From Acanthaster planci (lineage: Eukaryota > Echinodermata > Asteroidea > Valvatida > Acanthasteridae): DNA of 10,216 bases. Numbering within the stretch: position 1 is the stretch's first letter; the number at the start of each line of letters is the position of its first letter. This document shows positions 1 through 7,532 of this stretch, one piece after another. The notes beneath the pieces were generated by a model, which worked only from the letters and a program-made list of their open reading frames with translations, did not search any database and was not told the origin of the DNA. The position numbers were made by a program, and so were the translations under genes. The stretch spans positions 398,012-408,227 of the forward strand of contig NW_019091430.1 in assembly GCF_001949145.1 (NCBI RefSeq). The letters run 5' to 3'.

Positions 1-145
1 TTTTCATATAAATCTTGTTATTTTGAGCAACGAGAGTGTTATTAATCCTAACCCCCCTTGGGTGTATGTAAAATCAGAGAGTTTGGGACTGTTAGAGCTA
101 TCTGAGCATGATTAGTCAGTTGGCTGTTTTCAGACGTTTCATTAC

Positions 146-224
146 CTCTTCATCAGGGTTGAGGTCCATCCAATCTGGATTGAGGTGCTTGACCCTGGAA
201 CTCAGATTGGTTGTGATCAAATAC
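146..224 (-). CDS. MYG1: MYG1 exon, last one inside the window
   Basis: After the acceptor CCTTTTAG the exon's first G completes Arg 161, giving RYLITTNLSSRVKHLNPDW and ending MDLNPDEE at GAAGAG|GTAATG. The pattern RY-(L/I)TT-LSSRV-LNP-W is the family's conserved stretch after the DAIDNG motif, so both identity and frame are secure. The exon covers residues 162-187 and leaves phase 0. Reading through the donor would add only VMKRLKTAN before a TGA, so the GTAATG donor is preferred although it is not a perfect match to consensus. The remaining C-terminal half of MYG1, with its second domain, must be encoded left of the window. Bases 1-145 are intron in this model and show no further exon. Confidence 0.93.
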
Positions 225-1583
225 CTAAAAGGAAAAAGAGGTAGCTGAGCATGTGTGTACATGTGCAAACTGGATGAATGTTTGTTAAATTTCATTCATT
301 TCAACTTTTTCCTCAACAAAACGAAAATCCTTTTTTCCCAATGCTTTGGTTATCCAGGTACATGTAGATGTACTGACTAATTGGAAAATTTGGTTAACTC
401 ACGTGATGTAATAAATTTTTTTTTTTACAATTTTTTGCACAAAGGAAAGTCCTTGAAAATTTGTGGGATGATTAAAGATTTTTTTCCTTATGATAAATCT
501 ATCATGTGAAGATGTGATGACATAATTACTTTACATGTAAATGCACTTTTGGATCCAATTTTGGATTTTTTCTTTTTATTTTCTTCTATGTACCATTTTG
601 CTGGTGTTTCAACCTCATAAATATAAGGAGGACATGTGTATCCTTTGAAAGTGTCATACTGTAGGATATCATGTAAGACTTCCTTAAAGATGTACCGTAT
701 ACTTCACCAATGAGTATCTATTTTATAAAATTAAGATTTATCATGTGTAAAGGTGGAAGAATGTTCTACATATACGTGAAAATGATGGTACAAATATTTA
801 AGGGTAGTGTCATGTAGCAAATGACACAACCTTAAAGGTGCACTCCTCCCAGGTTAATATCTAATAAATTGCAATCAAATGGAATGTTGGTATTTTCAGA
901 CAAGAAAATTTACAATTACAAGATTACAAAATTAAAGTTACAAAAAATTTATTGTGACATCATGTCATGAAACCATTTGGCATATTACACTATGAACATA
1001 CACGTACATGTATTTCCCCTTTAAAAATCCCTTGATATGCATGTATCATTTTGTCATGAAATTAATCTCCAAGGGTTTTTTACATGTACTTGTAATCTTG
1101 CCAGGGAGTTTTCACAAGTTTTTAACTTTAGGGAATTTTAAGGGGAGATGATGTTCATACTGTCGTGTCACCTTAAAAATGCATGTCAACGGACCCAGGT
1201 TGATGTTAATAGACACAAATTTAAAATACATGTACCACTTTTAAATCTATCACGCACATTAACAATGAGAAAAGGCTGGAAAACTCAGTGTTTGTCATGT
1301 GACGAACAAAACATCTTTTACTCTTCGTACTTACATGTAATCCTTTTTATTCAGTTGGAGGAACTGAGTGCACTCATTTCAAAGGCCACAAATGATGGAA
1401 AGAGTGCATCTGATATTACTTTTAAATGCCTGTGGTCCTACATGTATATGGATACAACTAATTTTCATCTAAATGCGCACAACTCAAAGCAATATGAGCA
1501 CCGGGCCCCTGACAGCTGTAACTGCATTTCACTCACTGAGAGAGTACACATAGAGGTACCGTCATTCTATTGATTTGAAATAC
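225..1583 (-). other. MYG1 intron (downstream of central exon)
   Basis: This is 1,359 bp of AT-rich intron between GTATTT and TTTTAG. It holds at least six TACATGTA palindromes (359, 532, 1005, 1227, 1332 and 1439, with another at 1081) and several A/T runs. A plus-strand open stretch at 1148-1573 shows no recognisable domain and no codon pattern I would trust. No RNA gene, transposon end or second gene is visible. Confidence 0.7.
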
Positions 1584-1817
1584 CTTGGTTTTTCATCACA
1601 CTGTGCAATGCCATTATCAATGGCATCAATCTCTTCCATAAAGTTCTCGTAGACCTTGTCAAAGATGGCTTGCACCTTGCTGTCATCTGCGTCTGCAATG
1701 CTTTTGATGGATCGCAATATGCGCTCCCCAAAGTGAAGGTACACCAGTCCAGCACTGCTTAGTTTGGTCATCCATGGCTTATCAGGCCAAAGTGAGTTCA
1801 TGGAATGTGAGAATGAC
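1584..1817 (-). CDS. MYG1: MYG1 central exon
   Basis: The acceptor CTCATTTAG at 1818-1826 precedes the exon. Its first G completes the Arg of DHHQR, followed by SFSHSMNSLWPDKPW, KLSSAGLVYLHFG, KVYENFMEEIDAIDNG and IAQCDEKP. The donor is CCAAG|GTATTT at 1583, leaving phase 2. Counted from the ATG at 6416, the exon covers residues 84-160 plus the start of Arg 161. KLSSAGLVYLHFG (102-113) and the acidic EEIDAIDNG (144-152) are conserved in MYG1 relatives; the Asp residues of DAIDNG (147 and 150) probably belong to the metal site. The segment ERILRSIKSIADADDSK between them is the usual variable region. Reading past the donor meets a stop within six codons (YFKSIE), so splicing here is required. 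The donor is weaker than the others. Confidence 0.95.
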
Positions 1818-1997
1818 CTAAATGAGAGCAACAGGTAGTTAAGAGAATTAGGACATTGCAACAGCAGTATTCACAAAGGGCACTACTACTGCTTAGAGAA
1901 GCATACATGTATACTGTAGTCTTTTTATTAGGAGTGTGTTATTTGGGAATACTACAATGTACAGGTACATGAAGACATGCACTGATGTTCCCAAACA

Positions 1998-2038
1998 ATC
2001 GTGGACGTTAAACAAAAGAATTAATGATCGTCCACGAT
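1998..2038. repeat. Short inverted repeat, 10-bp arms
   Basis: ATCGTGGACG (1998-2007) and CGTCCACGAT (2029-2038) are exact reverse complements separated by 21 bases. Two further relatives of the right arm follow on the plus strand, CGTCCATGATTGCC at 2047-2060 and CGCCCACGATTGCC at 2130-2143. The cluster lies just upstream of the larger inverted-repeat element at 2163 and may be debris of a related insertion; that link is inference. Confidence 0.6.
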
Positions 2039-2162
2039 CCCCAATTCGTCCATGATTGCCAAACATGTACAAAACATATTAGAGGCCTTCCAAAAAAGTT
2101 TAAGTATGAACAAAAGAGGACAATAGGAACGCCCACGATTGCCAAAAAAAAACCATGTTTGT

Positions 2163-2555
2163 GGAGCTGTCCAGGATCCTCTGAAATCCTCCGATTTTCA
2201 ACTTTTCTGCAAAGTGGAGGAATTTGGAAGATTCAGGGTGTATGGCAAAAACTCATGGCTGATTTTGAAGGATGCCCATGCATGTACATGAAGGTCGTGG
2301 ATCAGACCTTGTGTTGCTTTTACCAAGTCAAGCACAAATTCAGCCCATTATTTCGTTTGAATCAACTGCACAGCGCAAGAGTGCCATTCACACTGCCTTA
2401 ACATAATGAAAGGAATTACCAGAGGATTTTGAAGGATTTTTGCTAGTTAGGCACACCTCCAAATGACATTTTCAAGAGACTTTGGAGGATTTGGGCTGAA
2501 TGCAATTTTTTTAAAGTTGAAAATCGGAGGATTTCAGAGGATCCTGGACAGCTCC
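2163..2555. mobile_element. MITE-like element with 43-bp perfect terminal inverted repeats
   Basis: Bases 2163-2205 and 2513-2555 are reverse complements over all 43 positions; the ends read GGAGCTGTCCAGGATCCTCT inward from each side. The 393-bp unit codes for no transposase, so if mobile it is non-autonomous. The internal right half repeats GAGGATTT-type words (near 2422, 2432, 2490 and 2526). No clear target-site duplication is seen: the left flank is GTTTGT and the right flank TACCTA, so family assignment is not possible. Perfect arms suggest a fairly recent insertion or gene conversion. It lies in the large MYG1 intron. A plus-strand open frame at 2024-2401 crosses the left repeat and is judged spurious. 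Confidence 0.75.
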
Positions 2556-2766
2556 TACCTAATAAAAAGGCCTAGGGGGATTAGGGTTAAGGAACATAAT
2601 GTCCCTAACGAACACAAATAATCTGTGATGATGCACATGTAAAAAGGCAAGTGAGATGAGAGATATTCACCTACAGTACTTACATTGCATAAATCAAAAG
2701 CAGCTAGTACATGTAAGTAACAATCATTTTGGATTGTCTTCAGGTAATTCCAATATTCAAACACGA

Positions 2767-2846
2767 ACAAATTCAAGTTAAAACAAAGGTAAAGTGTAGA
2801 ATATGACAAATTCAAGTTAAAACAAAGGTAAAGTGTAGAATATGAC
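2767..2846. repeat. Perfect tandem duplication, 39-bp period
   Basis: Bases 2767-2805 are repeated without mismatch at 2806-2844, and the next two bases continue the match. The unit begins ACAAATTCAAGTTAAAACAA. It lies in intron sequence. Perfect identity points to a recent slippage or duplication event, or to a polymorphic minisatellite. An overlapping minus-strand open frame shows the repeated peptide YSTLYLCFNLNL, but nothing else supports coding. Confidence 0.9.
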
Positions 2847-4549
2847 TCTTCATTGCTACTGGTACATTTCCTTATCATGGGAAAAAACTTTTAAAAGTAT
2901 AACTCTGCTCAATAAATCAGCTCTTTTGACAATTTTACGAATAGAACTCTGCCAAATTTCCAAATATTTGATGGATTATCAAATACTTGATTGCTATTTT
3001 TTAACATTTGAACGCAAAATTCATGAAAAACAAGGAAGAATTTTCTTTCTGAAATGAGAAAAATCACACTATGGGGGCTTGTTTCAAGCAGATTCCAGAC
3101 ACTTGAAGGCAGCTGATACATGTACATGTAGTCCAACAGCCCTAGAATATGAAAATAGCTTTAAAAACAAATATGACTGTGTTAAGGTAGTATTCTTAGT
3201 ACTAATGGCGCAAACTTTGTTTAAATAAAATATGACAAAACCGTCATGACAATATTTACGCTTGAAATTGAACAACTGGAGGTCCAAAGAGGAAGATATG
3301 GATATGGCACAAATTGTGGTGACGGGAACATGATTTATTGCAACAATATTGTTAAATCTTTGCTAAATTGTGGCTTGAGATCCTAAAGGTATGTGCGTTT
3401 ATTGCGACTTATGGTTCACCAACAATCTGCCAGCCAGTACGGCCAAATATTTGCTAGAATTGAAGGTCAAGTGTTCAAATAGCCAATTATTCAAATTAAT
3501 TTTCATAGCACTATTTACAAGTATGAATAAAGGGAAACCAATGTTTTCCCTTCACAAATTTGAATTTGCCATCTCTAGTTTCATTGTTCCTGCATTGTAT
3601 CTTATGAACATGTGTGGTATAAATCTTGTTATGACTATTACAGTTTCCATCATTGCCATTCAAACAAAGGGAACCTCACAAGTTGGTCATGTTGAGCTAC
3701 ATGTATGTGTACTCTAACCACGAACCATGTCACTTCATTCAATAGCGTCAGTACTACATCATCCCAAGGCTCTCATCCTCTTTGATTAAAGACATCTGTT
3801 AAGTATTCTTTGATGGCCCTTTGTTGCCTTTCTGAACCTGTCTTTTCATCATGGCTGGTTTTAATTGAAAAAAAAAAGTTTGGACAGCCTATGTTCAAAT
3901 CATTGCACAATCTTTCCTGAAGAGAGACTCTGCAAAGACAGAACTGTTATGCCCTATCACTTTTCTGAGTTGCAAATTGTATTATACAGTACTGCTCAGA
4001 AATATGGGGCCTTTTTGCGATCAATTTACTGCAAAGAATTCTTCCCGAATTGGGTGCAATCTCAAAAGTAACACTTGTCCAGGGAGTCCTTTTTTTCGCG
4101 AAGGGTAAGGCCAATTCACGAAGACTCAGCCACCGAAGTAAGGGAGAAACACAAAGCACTGTTTGCAAAACTGTGGGCCCCTCTTTGCGAATGATATGCG
4201 ACCATAAGCTGGAATTCGCAAATGATGCCTAACGTTGAAACACACATAATGCCTAGACCTTCAGAGCTTGCAACAGAAACAGGGGGTTTTTCATTATGCA
4301 CCTGGTTTTAATCGTCCCATGAGAGTCGTTAAAACATGGGTTTCATGACCAAACACTTCGCCAACGTTCAAAGAACAGCATGCCATTTTTTGGGTATTTT
4401 TTAATGGCAGACCTACTCTTTTAATATATTGGCAATACTTTTATACTGCATCTTCCAATTCTGGGCATTATTTTGTTAGTGACTTGTGAAGGTTTTTCGA
4501 AAATATCCACAAAGTGATTACTGGCTATGTTCACCTATAAAGTACATAC

Positions 4550-4655
4550 CTTTGGTGATGATCATATCTGTGCTTGGTGGGGTCATAGACACCACCAACA
4601 TCCACCACAATATCACACATATCTAGAACTGCCTGATTCCTTGTTCGTATTATTT
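4550..4655 (-). CDS. MYG1: MYG1 exon with catalytic DHH motif
   Basis: The exon begins after CCCTCAG with AA, which completes a Glu codon with the G left by the previous exon. It encodes [18 protein letters not shown] and continues [17 protein letters not shown], ending in AG before the donor GTATGT. In the spliced protein counted from the ATG at 6416, the metal-binding Asp of DVGG is residue 66 and the family-defining Asp-His-His is residues 79-81. Both motifs are intact, so nothing suggests loss of activity. The Arg of DHHQR is split across the intron (AG|G). The exon is 106 bp and its fit with both neighbours is exact. It is the strongest single identifier of the gene, because DVGG-YDP-RYDHHQ is specific to MYG1-type proteins. 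Confidence 0.95.
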
Positions 4656-6274
4656 CTGAGGGAAAAATGGAGCAACATGATGAAAGAATGCTGGATACAG
4701 GAAAGCAAAGTAAAATAAGCCAAAGTAAACGAGAGTCAAAACCTCTGCAAAAGAAGCATACATGTAAATGTAATTATGTACATTATTTGGGTATTAAAAA
4801 AGTAAACTGCTAAAGGTTCTGTTGGCAAAGTACCGGTGTGATGTCATCACGTCGCCCCTTCCCACTTGTGCTTAATTGTCGTATCACAGTGCACTCAAGC
4901 AAACTGCCTTATTTATAACCTTATCTTTTAATTCGTAGACACTCATCTTTTTCCGAATGTGTTATCCAAATACCTGATCTATGCCTTTTTTCAACATCAT
5001 GATCATAATTAAAAAGCAAGCCCTACAGGTACATGTACTGTATGTTGTTTAATTTTATGACAAAAATGCTACTACAATGAACGTAGTAGAAAATCTGAAA
5101 AATAGTCGTAAAATTTGTGGAAAATGCGAAAATATTGATGAAACAACATTTGCCACTGATTCAGATGAGATTCGCTTTTTCAACAGACTTCAGTTGGATT
5201 ACTTGGAAGAGAACATAATTTGCCACTAATTCAGATGAGATTTAACTTTTCAACAGGCTTTATGGGCATCATTTGCCACTGATTTAGACAAGATTTGATT
5301 TTGAACAGGCTTTAGATTGAAGAGGGACATTCAATTCAAATCAAGGATGATCTGGGGCTACAAAAATATTGACAATCAGTGACTTTAAGAGATTTACATA
5401 TACAAGTGTACTGTATCTCCATTATGCTTATCACGATGTGTTTAGATGCAGGTTATCAAGAATATTATGCAAAGCATACTGTTCAAGCAAAATCATCACA
5501 TGTTCATGTTTCATTCACAGTTCATTCATTTAACCACTTTCTGCCTGGTGCTTTCAAAGCCCTGTAAAGATAATGGTGAGGTGTTGCATAATTTCCTTTG
5601 TTCCCAGTGAATGCGAGTGGCGTCTTTTCAAATGCGGATCAGCATGCAGGGCTGCTGCATGAGTCACTCATCAATGTGGCCCTGGAATGCTCTTGTCCAT
5701 GGTGCTAATCCGTGGCCACACTATGCCCAAAACAGTGGTATACTGTTTAAAAACAGCGACAGAATTACGAAAAATGCAAGCCGAAAAATGATGGCAATGC
5801 CCAGCAGCAGGTCTTTTGTTTTGAGTATGTGTCTTTTTTTACAAGGACCAGCTCTTTTGTCCCATTTCCGGCAGCCCGACTCTGCGTATAAACCCATGGT
5901 GCCCAAAATGGGGTTCCCCTGCAGGAAGTGGTTAAAATTGATAACGATAGCACAGTCCAGAGCAAACAAAATATGTTTTTACTGTAAATTCGTGTACCTG
6001 ATTTACCTGAAGTTGCATTTGCCTGGATTTCAATTCAGCTCAAAATGTACTCTGGTCCACAAACCTACATGGACATGTACTTGTGCATGTTTATCAAAAC
6101 TACTCAAAAGCATTTATGCATTGACATGGCAGTGTGATGAATTGACGTTGCCATAAATGTTAGGACCTCAGAGATGTAAAATCTCTGTAAAAAGAGAAAA
6201 TCCAGAACCAACCCCTTCCCCATGATAAACAAAGCTACAAGTGTATCAGCAAAAGCATGGCAGTGTACATGTAC
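4656..6274 (-). other. MYG1 intron (between first-motif and DHH exons)
   Basis: This intron of 1,619 bp has donor GTACAT and acceptor CCCTCAG. It contains the degenerate triple repeat at 5149-5314 and two overlapping open frames on opposite strands around 5611-6156. The plus frame has 181 codons with no domain I recognise. The minus frame (5721-5969) encodes a hydrophobic stretch, LLLGIAIIFRLAFFVILSLF, that resembles a membrane segment but has no family signature. TACATGTA occurs near 4757 and 5033. Confidence 0.65.
5149..5314. repeat. Degenerate tandem repeat, three copies
   Basis: Three copies begin TTTGCCACTGATTCAGATGA or a close variant at 5149, 5219 and 5272, so spacing is 70 then 53 bp. 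The shared core is TTTGCCACT-ATT-AGA--AGATT followed by AACAG(G/A)CTT. The first copy carries about 17 extra bases. Divergence shows it is old. It lies in an intron and no function is apparent. Confidence 0.75.
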
Positions 6275-6416
6275 CTGCATCTTTGTTCTCTGGCAGCTGA
6301 CGCAGTAGAAAACAAGCGAGGGCTTCATCACAGTGGAAAGTTCCATTGTGAGTTCCTATTCTCCGACGAGTGCAATGTCGCTTTGCATCACTGTTTCCAC
6401 AGTTCATCTCTGTCAT
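6275..6416 (-). CDS. MYG1: MYG1 exon with first DHH-family motif
   Basis: This exon encodes 47 residues plus one base of the next codon. It reads [19 protein letters not shown] and then the hallmark [17 protein letters not shown], ending PENKDA. The His/Asp pattern of [11 protein letters not shown] is the first metal-binding motif of the MYG1 branch of DHH phosphoesterases. The 3' end is GATGCAG|GTACAT at 6275, leaving phase 1. On the 5' side a pyrimidine-rich acceptor (TTTCTCTTCATCTGCAG) ends at 6424, so the exon may extend to 6423 and be joined to an upstream exon. If it is the first coding exon, translation starts at 6416; an in-frame TAA lies upstream within the intron. The Lys/Arg-rich stretch before IGTHNG (KRHCTRRR) could be a nuclear or mitochondrial signal. 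The reading is certain; only the N-terminus is open. Confidence 0.93.
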
Positions 6417-6423
6417 CTTGTGA

Positions 6424-7321
6424 CTGCAGATGAAGAGAAAGGCTAGACAAAAATAAGAGTGAGATTAAAATCAGATGGAACAGTTCCATCACTCATCCTT
6501 TTCAGTCTACAGAAAATTTTAAAAATCCATCTGCCCTCTTGGGAAAATCCACTGACTCGAAAATAGAGCCATCAACTTGATAAAATTGGGACAAAACACT
6601 CTTACTACATGTACGTACATGTCCTTGGCCAGCACGCCTATAATTGGCCCAACAAATTGGGCTGTAGTAGCTCTCTTTTACAATGTCTCTTAATGTCGCC
6701 ACCACAGCCCTACTTCAGGGTCCAGTCCACTAATTCAAGCCCCATTGAAAACAGTGTAAAATCAGCACTGTTCAGGGCCCAATAACATGCACGCCAACAT
6801 CCCTGAGATTTCTGAAACACAAATTAAATTCTTGTCTGGTCACTTATCTTTCAATTTCTTATCAATTTTTGTGGGTTAACCAATTACATTTTTAATTATT
6901 ACCACAGAACAAAATCACCCCCAAAAAAGTGATTTTTACAAAGTCTCATTGCAGCCATTTTTCAAGTGGCAACCCTCAACTTTCTGGGGCACTTAGTACT
7001 TAGGACCATTTTTCAACCTTAGTTTTTAGCTCTTCTGCTCTCATATGAAAGCTCAAAGACCCAGGGAGTTGATCCCGGCAACGATTTACACAATCTAATC
7101 ATTTTGGGGGCCAAACAATCTCCTTTTTCAAAAGATACTGTGGGTGGGGGCAGTTTTAATGCTAGTAATGAGCTGGTCAGAAATTCTCACTTGAATTAGT
7201 GGTCTGCACCCTTCAACTTTCAAGACATGTCTTAAATGCCTGAAATCTAAACTACAGGATTGTCACATACTTTGAATCCTAATATCTTCTGAAATGACAA
7301 TGACACGACAATTTTACTTAC
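6424..7321 (-). other. Candidate first intron of MYG1
   Basis: If the exon at 7322-7527 is real, this 898-bp stretch is the first intron, with donor GTAAGT and a pyrimidine-rich acceptor ending TGCAG. If translation and transcription begin nearer 6416 it is instead upstream sequence. Most of its right part is taken up by the inverted-repeat element at 6718-7211. No other exon or RNA gene is seen. Confidence 0.5.
6718..7211. mobile_element. MITE-like element, ~22-bp inverted repeats, possible TTCA duplication
   Basis: The left end (6718-6739) reads GGGTCCAG then T then CCACTAATTCAAG. The reverse complement of the right end (7190-7211) reads GGGTGCAG then A then CCACTAATTCAAG, so 20 of 22 bases match. 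The four bases outside each end are TTCA on the same strand (6714-6717 and 7212-7215), as expected of a 4-bp target-site duplication. An alternative reading places the ends at 6728 and 7201, giving perfect 12-bp CACTA-type ends flanked by GTC; the longer repeat is preferred because it explains the outer match. The 494-bp interior codes for nothing recognisable. The superfamily is not assigned. Confidence 0.6.
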
Positions 7322-7527
7322 ACTGGCGTATTCTTCAGAGTTTGGACTTTCATACGAGCACCCGAAAGCTTTCCAAAGTCGTAAATTTCCGACGTATGGC
7401 GCCTTGAAAAACCCGGCCTAGTAGTATCACATGCGGACCACAGGCGGCGCCATTTTGAAAAGCGAAAGCAGCCCCTCTTTCGTCGGAAGTAAGTCAGGCA
7501 GGGCTCCCGACAGGTGCAGCGACGCAT
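7322..7527 (-). CDS. MYG1: Candidate 5' exon of MYG1 (presequence and/or 5' UTR)
   Basis: A minus-strand open frame runs from an ATG at 7527 to a canonical donor, CCAGT|GTAAGT, with its last exon base at 7322. It ends in phase 2. The acceptor of the next exon (CTGCAG|TCACAAG, first base 7423 minus 1000, i.e. 6423) supplies the single base needed, so the frame stays open into the conserved MYG1 exon; this has a one-in-three chance of happening by accident. Read from 7527 the frame is rich in Arg and Cys with few acidic residues, which would suit a mitochondrial presequence. A later in-frame ATG at 7353 would add only a short leader (MKVQTLKNTP). A YY1-like site at 7446-7456 hints that transcription may start inside this stretch, favouring 7353 or a purely untranslated exon. 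Start choice is unresolved. Confidence 0.35.
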
Positions 7528-7532
7528 AATTT

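Larger units (their letters stand above)
1818..4549 (-). other. MYG1 intron with repeats
   Basis: The largest intron, 2,732 bp, lies between the DHH exon and the central exon. It contains a cluster of CGTCCACGATTG-like motifs (1996-2143), a 393-bp inverted-repeat element (2163-2555) and a perfect 39-bp duplication (2767-2846). It also has a short hairpin with arms TTTGCGAAT and ATTCGCAAA (4184-4192 and 4214-4222). Short open frames on both strands have no recognisable product. The stretch 2850-4180 otherwise shows nothing I can name. Confidence 0.7.
146..7527 (-). other. MYG1: MYG1 gene span (3' end outside window)
   Basis: This is the extent of the minus-strand MYG1 gene that can be assembled here, from a candidate 5' exon to the last exon visible. 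The coding exons at 6275-6416, 4550-4655, 1584-1817 and 146-224 join with phases 1, 2 and 2, and every junction has GT donor and AG acceptor bases. The joined frame is 561 nt with no stop. In order it carries the family landmarks [55 protein letters not shown] and SSRVKHLNP. MYG1 proteins are 3'-5' RNA exonucleases of the DHH phosphoesterase superfamily that process RNA in nucleolus and mitochondrion. I rely on remembered family sequence, not a search. About half of the usual length is present; the C-terminal half must lie left of base 1. Confidence 0.9.

Noticed and set aside
110-224. Exon reading through 146 to a stop (ending VMKRLKTAN)
   Set aside because: It would truncate MYG1 to about half its usual length; a GTAATG donor lies exactly where family similarity stops.
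1148-1573. Plus-strand open frame of 141 codons
   Set aside because: It lies antisense in an intron, contains translated TACATGTA words (for example SYMYMD), and has no recognisable domain. An acceptor-like TTTTTATTCAG precedes LEELSALISKATNDG, but there is no donor or partner exon I can support.
2024-2401. Plus-strand open frame of 125 codons
   Set aside because: It runs across the left terminal repeat of the 2163-2555 element and a poly-A stretch; no family resemblance.
3391-3717. Plus-strand open frame of 108 codons with hydrophobic stretches
   Set aside because: Composition follows the local AT-rich DNA and no conserved motif is visible.
4050-4301. Overlapping short frames on both strands around a TTCGCAAA-type hairpin
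   Set aside because: No domain; the 9-bp arms with a 21-base loop are close to what AT-rich intron sequence gives by chance.
6728-7201. CACTA-superfamily element with GTC target duplication
   Set aside because: Kept only as an alternative: the match between ends continues outside CACTA for about ten more bases, which fits better with longer terminal repeats and a TTCA duplication.
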